DNA of 64,000 nucleotides from Rhodococcus sp. CH91 (GTDB lineage Bacteria; Actinomycetota; Actinomycetes; Mycobacteriales; Mycobacteriaceae): positions 702,346 to 766,345 of the forward strand of contig NZ_JAKFYR010000001.1 of NCBI RefSeq assembly GCF_022554085.1. The letters run 5' to 3'. Every line of letters begins with the position of its first letter. Position 1 is the first letter of the stretch. The notes beneath the pieces are model-generated. The model did not search any database. It was not told the DNA's origin and saw nothing but the letters and a program-made list of their open reading frames with translations. A program made the position numbers and the translations under genes. Positions 36,221 through 46,232 of the stretch are shown here, piece by piece.

Positions 36221-37930
36221 TCACCCGCACACCGCGCCGTTCGATGCGGAACCGACCAGCTTCGTGTACTTCGCCAGCACACCGCGGGTGTAGCGCGGCG
36301 GTAGTGGCTCCCATCCCTGCTGCCGCGCCGCCATCTCCTCGTCGTCGACCAGCACGTCGAGCAGACCCTCCGAGACGTCGAGCCGGATCCGGTCGCCGTC
36401 GCGCACGAACGCGATGGGGCCGCCGTCGACGGCTTCCGGGGCCACGTGCCCCACACACAGTCCGGTGGTGCCACCGGAGAACCGGCCGTCGGTGAGCAGC
36501 AGGACGTCCTTGCCGAGGCCGGCCCCTTTGATGGCACCGGTGATGGCGAGCATCTCGCGCATGCCCGGGCCGCCCTTGGGGCCCTCGTAGCGGATGACCA
36601 CCACATCGCCCGGGGCGATCGTGCCGTCCTCGAGTGCATCCATCGCGGCCCGTTCACGTTCGAAGACTCGCGCGGTGCCCTCGAAGACAGACTCGTCGAA
36701 GCCCGCCGACTTCACGACCGCCCCGCCGGGAGCGAGGCTGCCCCGCAGGATCGTGATGCCCCCGGTCGGATGGATGGGATCGCTCAGGGCGCGCAGCACC
36801 TTGCCGTCGGGATCCGGGGGTGCGATGCCGGCCAGGTTCTCCGCCACGGTGCTGCCGGTGACGGTGAGGCAGTCGCCGTGCAGCAGACCCGCGTCGAGCA
36901 GCGCTTTCATGATGACGGGCACCCCGCCGATGTGGTCGACGTCCTTCATCACGTGCCTGCCGAACGGCTTGACGTCGGCGAGATGCGGGACGCGCGCGCC
37001 CACCCGCACGAAGTCGTCGAGCGTCAGATCCACCCGGGCCTCGTGGGCGATGGCGAGCAGATGAAGCACGGCATTCGTGGATCCACCGAACGCCATGACC
37101 ACCGCGATGGCATTCTCGAACGCTTCCTTCGTCAGGATGTCCGACGCCGTGATGCCGCGGCGCAACAACTCGACCACGGCCTGTCCGCTGCGACGGGCGA
37201 AACCGTCGCGACGGCGGTCGGTCGCGGGAGGAGAGGCGCTTCCCGGCAGCGACATGCCGAGCGCTTCGGCGGCGGCGGCCATCGTGTTCGCGGTGTACAT
37301 GCCGCCGCAGGCGCCTTCTCCGGGGCAGATGGCGCGTTCGATCGCATCGAGATCGCTTCGGGGCATCAGGCCCCGCGCGCACGCGCCGACTGCTTCGAAG
37401 GCGTCGATGATCGTCACGTCGCGTTCGGTGCCGTCCGACAGTTTCGCGACGCCGGGAAGGATGGAACCGGCGTACAGGAACACCGACGCCAGGTCGAGCC
37501 GTGCCGCGGCCATGAGCATCCCGGGCAGGGACTTGTCGCATCCCGCGAGAAGTACCGAACCGTCGAGACGCTCGGCCTGCATCACAGTCTCGACACTGTC
37601 GGCGATGACCTCACGGGACACGAGTGAGAAATGCATGCCTTCGTGCCCCATCGAGATCCCGTCCGATACGGAGATGGTGCCGAATTCGAGCGGATAACCT
37701 CCCGCGGCGTGCACACCCTCCTTGACCGCTCTCGCGAGCCGGTCCAGCGGAAGATTGCACGGGGTGATCTCGTTCCACGACGAGGCCACCCCGATCTGCG
37801 GCTTCTCCCAGTCGTCGTCGCCCATCCCCACCGCGCGCAGCATTCCGCGGGAGGCGGCCTTCTCCATGCCGTCGGTGACGTCGCGGCTGCGGGGTTTGAT
37901 GTCGGGGCGCTCGTCGGATCGGTCCGTCAC
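36221..37930 (-). CDS. ilvD: Dihydroxy-acid dehydratase
   Basis: 569-residue IlvD/Edd-family iron-sulfur dehydratase that makes the 2-keto acids for valine, leucine and isoleucine. Cysteines in [16 protein letters not shown] and [16 protein letters not shown] ligate the cluster; GRFSGGT near the C-terminus is conserved. The start is GTG with GGAAG upstream and overlaps the stop of the preceding gene (GTGA), although a reading from within that gene is possible. Length fits actinobacterial IlvD. It is separate from other ilv genes. Confidence 0.94.
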   Translation of the reverse strand: MTDRSDERPDIKPRSRDVTDGMEKAASRGMLRAVGMGDDDWEKPQIGVASSWNEITPCNLPLDRLARAVKEGVHAAGGYPLEFGTISVSDGISMGHEGMHFSLVSREVIADSVETVMQAERLDGSVLLAGCDKSLPGMLMAAARLDLASVFLYAGSILPGVAKLSDGTERDVTIIDAFEAVGACARGLMPRSDLDAIERAICPGEGACGGMYTANTMAAAAEALGMSLPGSASPPATDRRRDGFARRSGQAVVELLRRGITASDILTKEAFENAIAVVMAFGGSTNAVLHLLAIAHEARVDLTLDDFVRVGARVPHLADVKPFGRHVMKDVDHIGGVPVIMKALLDAGLLHGDCLTVTGSTVAENLAGIAPPDPDGKVLRALSDPIHPTGGITILRGSLAPGGAVVKSAGFDESVFEGTARVFERERAAMDALEDGTIAPGDVVVIRYEGPKGGPGMREMLAITGAIKGAGLGKDVLLLTDGRFSGGTTGLCVGHVAPEAVDGGPIAFVRDGDRIRLDVSEGLLDVLVDDEEMAARQQGWEPLPPRYTRGVLAKYTKLVGSASNGAVCG

Positions 37931-38493
37931 GACGTCTTCCGGGGGTCGCGTCCGGTCAGCGCGAGGAGCCGGTCCTGAGGAGAGGCGTCGTCGGGTACCG
38001 GGACGGGATCGGCGAACAGGCCGCTCGACGCGAGCATGTCGCGCTGCGGTTCGAGTTCGGCGAGCACGGCGTCGACGAGGTCGCCGTCGAGGGTCTCGTC
38101 GGCGCCGACCGCCCGTGCCAGATCCCAGGTGTGCACGGCGATGTCCGCGACCTGCTGTTTGAGGTACTCGATGCACGGCACCTCACCGTAGGACAAGTGG
38201 ACCTCCTGTGCGGGTGAGGCCATCGCCCATGCGGCGGTCGCCTGCTCGGCGAACCGCGCCCATTCCGCCGCGAGGTCGTCTCCGATCGGTTCGAGCGCGG
38301 CCTTCGCGTCGTCGAGGGAGCGGCCGGACAGCAGCGGTTGTATCCAGCGCTGCTCGTCGACCATGTGCCACACCAGATCGGTGACGTCCCATTCGGTGTC
38401 GGGGGTGGGCGCGTGCCAGTCGCGGATCTGCGCGACACGCTCGTCGAAGCCGTCGCGCGCGGTTCGTTGGAGGGAGAGCCAGTCGGTCGCCAT
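37927..38493 (-). CDS. TIGR03086-type metal-binding DinB/mycothiol-dependent family protein
   Basis: 188 residues with a DinB-like four-helix fold. [10 protein letters not shown] (about 41-50) and [13 protein letters not shown] (about 117-129) supply the conserved metal-binding histidines of the mycothiol-dependent maleylpyruvate isomerase N-terminal family. The function of this subgroup is unknown. It is coupled to ilvD by a GTGA overlap, without obvious pathway relation. Confidence 0.85.
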   Translation of the reverse strand: MATDWLSLQRTARDGFDERVAQIRDWHAPTPDTEWDVTDLVWHMVDEQRWIQPLLSGRSLDDAKAALEPIGDDLAAEWARFAEQATAAWAMASPAQEVHLSYGEVPCIEYLKQQVADIAVHTWDLARAVGADETLDGDLVDAVLAELEPQRDMLASSGLFADPVPVPDDASPQDRLLALTGRDPRKTS

Positions 38494-38607
38494 GGGCTTC
38501 AGCGTATGTTGCGCGATGCTCCGATCACGGCGATTTCAACTCCTGCGGTCACCTCCGGCATGCGGGACGATGGGTGGCCGCACCGCATCACCGTCGAGGA
38601 GAAGTAC

Positions 38608-39612
38608 ATGCCCGTTCCCGCCGTCGAACTCGCACCCGGTCTGGTCGTCAGTGCCCAGGGTTACGGAGCGATGTCCATCGCCCCTGCCTACGGCGAAGTG
38701 GACCTCGAGGAGGCACTCGCGACCCTGCACCACGCCGTGGACCTGGGCATCACCTTCATCGACACTGCCGATGTCTACGGCGAGGGCACCAGCGAGCGGA
38801 TCGTCGGCACGCTGCTCGCCGAGCGGCGGGACGAGGTGCAGCTGGCGACGAAGTTCGGTCTCGTCGGCGCTGTCGGGGGCAAGGGCACCGCCAACCGCCG
38901 CACCGACGGGCATCCCGACTATGCGAAGCAGGCCCTCGAGAAGTCGCTCGCCCGCCTCGGTGTGGATCATGTGGATCTGTACTACCTGCACCGGGTCGAT
39001 CCGGAAGTGTCCGTCGAGGACACGGTGGGGGCGCTCGCGGAGCTCGTGCAGGCCGGCAAGGTACGGCACATCGGACTGTCGGAGGCCACCGGAGACGAAC
39101 TGCGCCGCGCGCACGCCGTGCATCCGATCGCGGCGATCCAGTCGGAATGGAGCATCGTCTCGCGGGACGTCGAGCGGAACGTGGTGCCGACCGCTGCGGA
39201 ACTCGGCATCGGCTTCGTGCCGTACTCGCCGGTGAGCCGTGGTCTGCTCACCGACGCCTTCGATCCCGGGCGGATCGGGGAGAACGACCTGCGCAGGCGG
39301 TTCCCCCGTTTCGGCGCGGACACCCTGCCGACGAACCTCGACGTGCGGGAGGAAGCGCGGCTGATCGCGCAGGAAGCGGACGCGACGACTGCGCAGGTCG
39401 CGCTCGCATGGCTGGATGCGAAGGGCCGCGAGTTCGGTCTGCCCTCGGTGTCCATCCCCGGCACGCGGTACGCGAGCCGTGTCACCGAGAACGCCGGTGC
39501 GCTCGACGTCGTCCTCACGGACGAGCAGCTCGCGCGGTTGGACCGTCTTGCGGACAAGGTCGCCGGTCCTCGCGCAGCCGACCCGACGTGGGTGTCACTC
39601 GGACGCGAGTGA
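38608..39612 (+). CDS. Aldo-keto reductase
   Basis: 334-residue NADPH-dependent reductase of the AKR superfamily (AKR13-like). The catalytic tetrad is Asp52, Tyr57, Lys82 and His128 in IDTADVYGE, LATKFG and YYLHRVD. IPGTRYASRVTENAGAL near 290 binds NADPH. GAGGAGA precedes the ATG. It probably detoxifies aldehydes or ketones; substrate unknown. Divergent from the ilvD pair. Confidence 0.93.
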   Translation: MPVPAVELAPGLVVSAQGYGAMSIAPAYGEVDLEEALATLHHAVDLGITFIDTADVYGEGTSERIVGTLLAERRDEVQLATKFGLVGAVGGKGTANRRTDGHPDYAKQALEKSLARLGVDHVDLYYLHRVDPEVSVEDTVGALAELVQAGKVRHIGLSEATGDELRRAHAVHPIAAIQSEWSIVSRDVERNVVPTAAELGIGFVPYSPVSRGLLTDAFDPGRIGENDLRRRFPRFGADTLPTNLDVREEARLIAQEADATTAQVALAWLDAKGREFGLPSVSIPGTRYASRVTENAGALDVVLTDEQLARLDRLADKVAGPRAADPTWVSLGRE

Positions 39613-39661
39613 CACCGATTGATTAGCCAGGTAAAAGACCTCGGAGTATCGTCTCCTCCCC

Positions 39662-40936
39662 ATGAGGGCATGGCTGGTCTGGGGTGTCGGAGTATTCGCC
39701 TACATCGTCGCCGTCCTCCACCGGACGGCGTTCGGTGTGTCCGGACTGGCCGCGACCGAACGATTCGACATCTCCCCGTCGGTCCTCTCCGGATTCGTCG
39801 TCCTCCAGCTCGTCGTCTACGCGGGGATGCAGATTCCGGCCGGCGTTCTGCTGGACCGGTTCGGCTCACGTCGGATGATCGCTCTCGGCGCGGTAGTCCT
39901 CGCGATCGGTCAGGCGCTGCTCGCGACCACCGAATCACTGCCGGTCGCGTACCTCGCGCGCGTGCTGGTCGGAACCGGTGACGCTCTCACCTTCATCTCG
40001 GTGCTCCGGCTCGTGCCCGTCTGGTTCGCGCCGCGCCGGGTGCCCGTCGTGTCTCAGCTGACGGGCATCTTCGGTCAGCTCGGTCAGGTGCTGTCCGCGG
40101 TGCCGTTCGTCCTGCTGCTCACGGGTGCGGGCTGGACGGCCGCATACGGCAGCGCCGCGGCGCTGGGGCTGCTCGCGTGCGTTCTCGTGTTCGCGGTCGT
40201 GCGCGACACCCCGCCGGGCGAGGCGCGGGAGGCCACTGCGACGGGGTTCCGGGAAGTGATCGGCGGTCTCGGCACGGTGTGGCGCCGCCCCGGCACCAAG
40301 CTCGGCTTCTTCACCCACATGGGGACGCAGTTCTCGGTCACCACCTTCGCCTTGATGTGGGGGGTGCCGTATCTGGTCTCCGCGCAAGGTCTCTCGCCCG
40401 CCGCAGCCGGCTCGATGCTGACCGTCTCCGTGGTCACGGCCATCTCGGCAGGACCGATTCTCGGTGTCCTCTCGGGGCGCTTTCCGCTCAGGCGATCGTG
40501 GCTCGTGCTGACGATCATCCTGGGCAGCGCCGTGACATGGTCGGTGGTGCTCGCTCTGCCCGGCCCCGCGCCGATCTGGCTGCTCGTGGCGCTGGTGATC
40601 GTCATCTCGGTGGGTGGCCCGGGGTCGATGATCGGCTTCGACTACGCCCGCACCTTCAACCCCGGGACCGCTCTCGGAACAGCCAACGGCATCGTGAACA
40701 TCGGCGGTTTCCTCGCCACGCTCCTCGTCGTGCAGACGATGGGGATCGTGCTCGATCGGCTCGGTGGCTACACCTTCGACGCGTTCCGGGTCGCATGGTT
40801 CGCGCAGTACCCGATCTGGGTCATCGCATTCGCGGGGATACTCGTGACCCGGAGCCGTGCCCGTCGCGACGCGGGAGTCGAAGCACGATCGCTGCGCGCG
40901 GTCGTGCTGGAGCGCTTCGGGCGCGAGGGGCGCTGA
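39662..40936 (+). CDS. Major facilitator superfamily transporter
   Basis: 424 residues with about 12 membrane segments. The loop 2-3 motif appears as GVLLDRFGSRRMI (about 61-73), and the second half has GRFPLRRSW at the matching place. The N-terminus RTAFGVSGLAATERF resembles the nitrate/nitrite and sugar-phosphate groups of MFS carriers, but the substrate cannot be assigned. It follows the aldo-keto reductase by 49 bp; GGAG upstream of the ATG is distant. Confidence 0.82.
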   Translation: MRAWLVWGVGVFAYIVAVLHRTAFGVSGLAATERFDISPSVLSGFVVLQLVVYAGMQIPAGVLLDRFGSRRMIALGAVVLAIGQALLATTESLPVAYLARVLVGTGDALTFISVLRLVPVWFAPRRVPVVSQLTGIFGQLGQVLSAVPFVLLLTGAGWTAAYGSAAALGLLACVLVFAVVRDTPPGEAREATATGFREVIGGLGTVWRRPGTKLGFFTHMGTQFSVTTFALMWGVPYLVSAQGLSPAAAGSMLTVSVVTAISAGPILGVLSGRFPLRRSWLVLTIILGSAVTWSVVLALPGPAPIWLLVALVIVISVGGPGSMIGFDYARTFNPGTALGTANGIVNIGGFLATLLVVQTMGIVLDRLGGYTFDAFRVAWFAQYPIWVIAFAGILVTRSRARRDAGVEARSLRAVVLERFGREGR

Positions 40937-40957
40937 CCACCGGACGGTATGGTGCTG

Positions 40958-40973
40958 CTTAACGAACGTTAAG
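40958..40973. promoter_or_regulatory. Perfect 7-bp inverted repeat upstream of the crotonase gene
   Basis: cttaacg-aa-cgttaag is a perfect palindrome, 45 bp before the GTG of the enoyl-CoA hydratase gene and in an otherwise GC-rich stretch. It looks like a TetR- or GntR-type operator of fatty-acid or aromatic-acid genes; no regulator gene is adjacent. Confidence 0.6.
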
Positions 40974-41018
40974 GACTGTCGGTCGCCGAGTGGTCGGCAG
41001 TGAACCCGCGGAGGCGAT

Positions 41019-41861
41019 GTGTCACAGGCAGGTACCGAGAACGATGTGCTGCTCGAGCGTCACGGTTCCATTGCCGTGATCCGACTGAATCGCTCCGAGC
41101 GTCTCAACGCGTTCACCGACGAGATCGGTGAACGGCTCATCGCTCTCTTCGACGAGACCGATGCGGACGACGACGTGCGGGCGGTCGTCCTCACCGGAAC
41201 GGGGCGCGCCTTCTGTGCAGGCGCCGACCTCGCGGCCGGAGCCGAAACCTTCGTCCTCGGTGACGATCCCGGCTCCGGCACAACCCCACCGGACCTCGGG
41301 GGTCGCGTGACTCTGCGCATCTACCGATCGCTCAAGCCGGTGATCGCCGCGATCAACGGTCCGGCCGCCGGTGTGGGCGTCACCATGACTCTTCCTGCCG
41401 ATATCCGGATAGCTTCGGAAACAGCGAAATTCGGCTTCGTGTTCACTCGTCGAGGTCTGGTGCCGGAGGCCTGCTCCACCTGGTTCCTTCCTCGCCTCGT
41501 GGGCATCTCGACCGCTGTGGAATGGACAGTCGGTGGACGCATGGTGCCCGTCGCGGAAGCAGCGGAACGCGGCCTCGTCCGTGAAGTTGTACCCGCCGAA
41601 CGTATACAGGAACGAGCCCTCGAGATCGCCCGGGAACTCGTGTCCGGAACGGCGCCGGTCTCGGTGGCACTGACCCGCCGGTTGATGTGGCGGATGCTCG
41701 GTGCCCCGGACCCGGAGATCGCGCACCGCGCCGAATCGATCGGTATCCACGTGCGGGGAGTCTCCGGCGATGTCCGCGAAGGAGTGGAGTCCTTCCTCGA
41801 GAAGCGTGCACCGGCGTTTCCCGACCGGATCTCGGATGGTCTGCCCGATCTGTTCGGCTGA
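41019..41861 (+). CDS. Enoyl-CoA hydratase/isomerase (crotonase family)
   Basis: 280-residue crotonase-fold protein. AFCAGADLAAG near 64-74 and GPAAGVGVTMTLPADI near 112-127 form the CoA and oxyanion site; Glu in RRGLVPEACSTW near 153 is the acid/base residue of the hydratase branch. The GTG start is 5 bases after GGAGGC; an overlapping ATG two bases earlier is in a different frame. It stands alone. Real substrate unknown. Confidence 0.9.
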   Translation: MSQAGTENDVLLERHGSIAVIRLNRSERLNAFTDEIGERLIALFDETDADDDVRAVVLTGTGRAFCAGADLAAGAETFVLGDDPGSGTTPPDLGGRVTLRIYRSLKPVIAAINGPAAGVGVTMTLPADIRIASETAKFGFVFTRRGLVPEACSTWFLPRLVGISTAVEWTVGGRMVPVAEAAERGLVREVVPAERIQERALEIARELVSGTAPVSVALTRRLMWRMLGAPDPEIAHRAESIGIHVRGVSGDVREGVESFLEKRAPAFPDRISDGLPDLFG

Positions 41862-41955
41862 TCGTGTACTGCGAACTCGCAGCTCGAGGATCCGGGAACC
41901 GGTTGTCTGCGCCGGGCTGGCAGACTCGAGTGCGAAGAGCATCGAGGAGGATCGA

Positions 41956-42657
41956 GTGACGACGACGGTGGGCGAACCCGAGCCGGGAGTGCCGGCACCG
42001 GACGTGCAGGCACCGCTGGTCGCGGTGGAACACCTGGCGCAGGATCTCCGGCGCGTCCTCATGGTCTACAAATTCGGCATCGACGAGATGATGACGAAGA
42101 TCAACATCCTGCGCGAGGAGTTCACCTACGCTCGCGAATACAACCCGATCGAGCACGTCAAGTCGCGATTGAAGAGCCCCGAGTCGATCCTCGCCAAGGC
42201 GGAACGCAAGGGTGCGCCGGCCTCACTCGACGGCATCCGCGAAACCGTTCGTGACATCGCAGGCATCCGCATCACGTGCAGTTTCACGTCGGACGTGTAC
42301 CGGATCATGGACATGATCACCGGCCAGCGCGATGTGAAGGTGATCGAGATCGAGGACTACATCGCCCGTCCGAAACCCAACGGATACAGCAGCCTGCACG
42401 TGATCGTGGAGATCCCGGTGTACATGTCCGACCGTGTCGAGCAGGTCTACGTCGAACTGCAGATCCGGACGGTCGCGATGGATTTCTGGGCGAGTCTCGA
42501 GCACAAGATCTACTACAAGCACGATCGGGTCGTTCCGGACGACCTGCGTGAGGAACTCCGATCGGCAGCGGAGACCGCACGTGATCTGGATGTGCGGATG
42601 GAGGCGCTGCACGACCGCGTCCACGGGGGCCGCACCCTCCGAACCATCCGGCCCTGA
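41956..42657 (+). CDS. Small alarmone synthetase, RelQ/YjbM-like
   Basis: 233-residue (p)ppGpp synthetase domain protein without hydrolase, TGS or ACT domains. RPKPNGYSSLHV (about 140-151) is the synthetase G-loop, RDIAGIRITC near 100-109 precedes it, and VELQIRTVAMDFWASLEHKI near 166-185 is diagnostic. It makes guanosine tetra- or pentaphosphate from GTP or GDP and ATP without ribosome binding. The GTG start follows GAGGAGGA. It ends 14 bp from the convergent Clp ATPase gene. Confidence 0.92.
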   Translation: MTTTVGEPEPGVPAPDVQAPLVAVEHLAQDLRRVLMVYKFGIDEMMTKINILREEFTYAREYNPIEHVKSRLKSPESILAKAERKGAPASLDGIRETVRDIAGIRITCSFTSDVYRIMDMITGQRDVKVIEIEDYIARPKPNGYSSLHVIVEIPVYMSDRVEQVYVELQIRTVAMDFWASLEHKIYYKHDRVVPDDLREELRSAAETARDLDVRMEALHDRVHGGRTLRTIRP

Positions 42658-42671
42658 GTCCGGGTCGATGT

Positions 42672-45212
42672 TCACGGGCCAGTGGTCTGCTCCGTGGCCG
42701 ATGCGTCGCTCTCGTCGGGCTTCGGACTCTCGCTCCCGTCGGATTCCGGATCTCCGCGCTCGCCGGATTCCGTGCTGCCGCTCTCACCCGTCCCGGCGAT
42801 GCCCTCGATGACGATGCCGCCGCCGGAACCGACATCCACCCGGACGGTGTCGCCATGCGAAAGTTCACCGGCGAGAATCAGTTTCGAGATCCGGTTGTCG
42901 ATTTCCCGTTGTACGGTGCGCCGGAGCGGACGAGCGCCGTATTCCGGTTCGTAACCCTCCTCGACGAGCCAGTCGACGGCCCGATCCGTCACGTCCAAGG
43001 AGAGCTCCTGGGCATGCAGCAAACGCCGGGTTCCGTCGAGGACGAGTCCGACGACCTCGCGCAATTGCGCCTTGTCGAGACGGTGGAAGATCACGGTCTC
43101 GTCGATACGGTTGAGGAATTCGGGACGGAAGTGCGAATGCAACCGCTCCATCAGTCTCGGCGTGAGGGATTCGAGGTCGTCACCGGTATGCGCGAGGATC
43201 AGATCGGATCCGATGTTGCTGGTGAGGATCACGATGGTGTTCTTGAAATCCACCGTTCGGCCCTGGGCGTCGGTGACACGGCCGTCGTCGAGCAACTGGA
43301 GCAGCACGTTGAACACGTCCGCATGCGCCTTCTCGACCTCGTCGAAGAGGATCACCGAATAGGGTTGTCGCCGAACCTTGTCCGTCAGCTGGCCGGCTTC
43401 TTCGTATCCGACGTAACCGGGCGGCGCCCCGACCAGGCGCGAGACCGTGTGCTTCTCCTGGAACTCGCTCATGTCGAAGCGGATCATCCGGCCTTCCTCG
43501 CCGAAGACGGCCGAAGCGAGAGCCTTCGCGAGTTCGGTCTTGCCGACACCGGTGGGACCGAGGAAGAGGAACGAGCCGATCGGCCGGGTCGGATCCGCGA
43601 GACCGGCGCGGGCCCTGCGGACGCCCTCGGCGACCGCGGAGACAGCCTTGTCCTGCCCGATCACCCGTGCGTGCAGAACGTCTTCGAGATCGAGCAGGCG
43701 ACGGCGTTCTTCGGCGGTCAACTCGGACACGGGGATGCCCGTCTGACGCGAGATCACCTCGGCGATGTCCACCACCTCCACCTGAGGTGTGGACGTCGGT
43801 GAGCCGGACGTCGTGCGTTCCTGGAGTTCGGTGATCTGCTTCTTCAGTTCCGCCGCCTTGGCGAAATCTTCCGAGGCGACGGCGGAATCCTTCTCGCGTT
43901 CGAGGCGGGAGAGTTCCTCCTCCTGCGACCGGGTGTCCGGATCCGGTGTCTTGGTCCGGAGCCGGACACGGGCGCCCGCCTGGTCGACGAGATCGATGGC
44001 CTTGTCCGGCATGAAGCGGTCGGTGATGTACCGATCGGACAGTTCGGCCGCGGCTACGAGCGCTTCGTCGCTGTAGTGGACCTGATGGTGCTCCTCGTAC
44101 ACGTCGACCAGCCCGCGGAGGATCTCGATGGTGTCGTCCACGGAAGGTTCGGCCACCATGACGGGCTGGAATCGACGCTCGAGGGCTGCGTCCTTCTCGA
44201 TGTGGCGACGGTATTCGTCGATGGTGGTCGCGCCGATCGCGTGCAGCTCGCCGCGCGCCAGCGCGGGCTTGAGGAGGTTGCCGGCGTCCATGGAACCTTC
44301 GCCACCGCTCCCTGCTCCCACGATCGTGTGCAGTTCGTCGATGAACAGGATCAACTCGTCCGAGTGTTCACGAACCTCGTCGAGGATCTTGGTCAGCCTC
44401 TCCTCGAACTCGCCCCGATACTTGCTGCCCGCCACGAGCGAACCCACATCGAGCGCGATCACTCGCCTGTCGGCCAGTGTGGAGGGCACATCCCCGTTGA
44501 CGATGCGCTGGGCGAGACCTTCGACGATCGCCGTCTTGCCCACACCGGGATCGCCGATGAGAACCGGATTGTTCTTCCGGCGGCGGGAGAGGATCTCGAC
44601 CGTCTGCGCGATCTCGTCGGTACGGCCGACGACGGGGTCGACATTGCCGGCGCGGGCCTCGGCGGTCAGATCCCGGCCGTAGTTGTCGAGTGTGGGAGTC
44701 GTGCTGGGTGTCGAGCTGCCGCGGCCGCCACCTTCGAGTTGGGCGCCGGCGAGGACGTGTGCAGCCGGATTCTCGCTGTTCGCGGCGATGCCGTAGAGAA
44801 TGTGTTCGGGACCGATGTAGCTCGTTCCCGTCTGCCCGGCCTGCTGTTGCGCGGCGCGGAATGCCCGTTTCGCTGCAGGGCTCAACACCGCACGGCCGGT
44901 CTCCTCTTCGCCCTCACCCACCAGTGTCCGCATCTGCTCTCCGACCTCGTCGGGATCGAGGCCGAGACCGCTGATGATGCCGCGACCGGGATCGTCCAGA
45001 GTTGCGGCGTACAGGAGGTGTTCGGGAGTGAGTTCTGCGCTGCCCCACTCACGGGCAGCTCGCCCCGCCTTGTCGACGAGGCGCTTCGCGTCCTCGTTGA
45101 GCAGTCGCCCGAGGTCGACTCGCTGTACCTGGGGCTGACGGAGATTGCTCGACCCGAAGAACCGGTCGAAGATGTCGTCGAACGGGTCGCGGGAAAGCCA
45201 GCTGTCGGTCAT
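42672..45212 (-). CDS. ClpC-like AAA+ unfoldase lacking an obvious ClpP loop
   Basis: 846-residue Clp/Hsp100 ATPase: double Clp N-repeat (about 45-165), D1 with GDPGVGKTA, a short UVR-type middle region ([19 protein letters not shown]), D2 with GPTGVGKTE, arginine fingers in [10 protein letters not shown] and a Clp D2-small C-terminal domain, then an acidic tail. Between TSNIGSDL and [10 protein letters not shown] there is only a short segment without the LGF/VGF-type tripeptide used to dock ClpP. It therefore may act without ClpP, like ClpB. The ATG follows GGAGGAG. Stress-response role is inferred. Confidence 0.93.
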   Translation of the reverse strand: MTDSWLSRDPFDDIFDRFFGSSNLRQPQVQRVDLGRLLNEDAKRLVDKAGRAAREWGSAELTPEHLLYAATLDDPGRGIISGLGLDPDEVGEQMRTLVGEGEEETGRAVLSPAAKRAFRAAQQQAGQTGTSYIGPEHILYGIAANSENPAAHVLAGAQLEGGGRGSSTPSTTPTLDNYGRDLTAEARAGNVDPVVGRTDEIAQTVEILSRRRKNNPVLIGDPGVGKTAIVEGLAQRIVNGDVPSTLADRRVIALDVGSLVAGSKYRGEFEERLTKILDEVREHSDELILFIDELHTIVGAGSGGEGSMDAGNLLKPALARGELHAIGATTIDEYRRHIEKDAALERRFQPVMVAEPSVDDTIEILRGLVDVYEEHHQVHYSDEALVAAAELSDRYITDRFMPDKAIDLVDQAGARVRLRTKTPDPDTRSQEEELSRLEREKDSAVASEDFAKAAELKKQITELQERTTSGSPTSTPQVEVVDIAEVISRQTGIPVSELTAEERRRLLDLEDVLHARVIGQDKAVSAVAEGVRRARAGLADPTRPIGSFLFLGPTGVGKTELAKALASAVFGEEGRMIRFDMSEFQEKHTVSRLVGAPPGYVGYEEAGQLTDKVRRQPYSVILFDEVEKAHADVFNVLLQLLDDGRVTDAQGRTVDFKNTIVILTSNIGSDLILAHTGDDLESLTPRLMERLHSHFRPEFLNRIDETVIFHRLDKAQLREVVGLVLDGTRRLLHAQELSLDVTDRAVDWLVEEGYEPEYGARPLRRTVQREIDNRISKLILAGELSHGDTVRVDVGSGGGIVIEGIAGTGESGSTESGERGDPESDGSESPKPDESDASATEQTTGP

Positions 45213-45414
45213 GGTCTCCTCCGAGACGGAGAGGAAGTACTCCTTCGACACTCACCTACGGTCTGTCGTGCCGGGCCGCCGTGATAGGCGCTCCCGTCCG
45301 GTGATTCGGTGTCGGCTGCCGGTTCCGATCGTATACCGGCGCCGGTGGTCCCGGTGGCGGTTGCGGGAGTTCTGCCGTCGGAGCCGAGTCGTGTCGCGAA
45401 CGGGGATTTCGCTG

Positions 45415-45957
45415 CTACGACGCGCGGGCCGGATCGACCCACATCTCCGTGTGGATCGTCTGCGCGCCCTCGCGAAGGGACGCAGGAGCATCGGCGCGAG
45501 TGGTCACCGCGAGCTGCGTCAGATAACGGTCCTGGTCGTGGTCGATCACGAGATGACGACTCCTCGCATCGAAGTCGACGCCACCGGCGCGATATTTTCC
45601 TCTGGTGATCACCGAGGGGTGGCCCCGGAAATTGCTTGTTTCACAATCGAGTTCGGACCATTCGGGCAATTCCTGTGTCGCTGCTGCCGCCGCTGCGAGC
45701 AATTCGCCGGTGGGGCGCCGGACGGACAGCCGGTTGTGGAGCAGTACTGCGATGGGAGTCCACCCGGCTTCGGTGTACTCGGGTGCGACGAGAACCGTGC
45801 GGGCTCGGGGAAACAGGTGTGCGGGAACGATCGTCCATCCTCTGGGCACCGGCAGCTCGACCGAGGGGCGGCCGGGCTCGCCCGCGTGGCAGGGAAGGAG
45901 CTCGACCCCATGGGTGTCGAGGTAGTCGCGGAGGCTCTTCCCGGTACTCGGCGTCAT
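45415..45957 (-). CDS. LpqN/LpqT-family protein without signal peptide
   Basis: 180 residues resembling the LpqN/LpqT family of mycobacteria: VELPVPRGWTIVPAHLFP at 30-47 and the strand pattern GGVDFDARSRHLVIDHDQDRY are typical, though split by turns. Family lipoproteins are exported and LpqN influences host proteins in M. tuberculosis; this member lacks a lipobox and signal peptide, so it is probably cytoplasmic. I start at the ATG with GGGAA upstream; an earlier GTG-type frame would add 28 unlikely residues. Confidence 0.75.
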   Translation of the reverse strand: MTPSTGKSLRDYLDTHGVELLPCHAGEPGRPSVELPVPRGWTIVPAHLFPRARTVLVAPEYTEAGWTPIAVLLHNRLSVRRPTGELLAAAAAATQELPEWSELDCETSNFRGHPSVITRGKYRAGGVDFDARSRHLVIDHDQDRYLTQLAVTTRADAPASLREGAQTIHTEMWVDPARAS

Positions 45958-45999
45958 CGTGGTTCCCGATACTCGTGCGGCGCAGAAACGCTCGTGGAG

Positions 46000-46057
46000 G
46001 GGAGGCGGGCAGGGCGGGATGCGAACTCGCGCACGGCTCACCGACGGCCCGCCTCCC
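46000..46057. other. Long-arm inverted repeat upstream of the LpqN-like gene
   Basis: gggaggcgggc (46000-46010) and gcccgcctccc (46047-46057) pair perfectly over 11 bp around a 36-base loop in the leader of the LpqN-like gene. It could be a terminator for upstream transcription or an attenuator; no U-tract is seen. Confidence 0.4.
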
Positions 46058-46176
46058 GGTCGCGTCGCGTGCCGTTCGGCCGAGTCGGGTGAATGTGCAC
46101 AGTGCCGAAGGATCGATTTCCGACCGCACGACCGCCCCCGCGGAATCCCCTGTACTTCCGGGTCGGCACGATAGCA

Positions 46177-46221
46177 GAAGGAGCCCCTGTGGATCCGGAA
46201 TCGGACCGCAGGGGCGCCTTC
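46177..46221 (-). terminator. Terminator behind the hydroxyacyl-CoA dehydrogenase gene
   Basis: Arms at 46177-46189 and 46209-46221 pair over 13 bp with one mismatch around a 19-base loop, starting 12 bases after the stop codon on the minus strand. Confidence 0.7.
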
Positions 46222-46232
46222 GAGCGTGCTGT

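Noticed and set aside
46000..46060. tRNA-like T-arm on the minus strand (gagttcgcatcccgc)
   Set aside because: No acceptor, D-arm or anticodon arm fits around it; the paired arms are better explained by a simple 11-bp hairpin.
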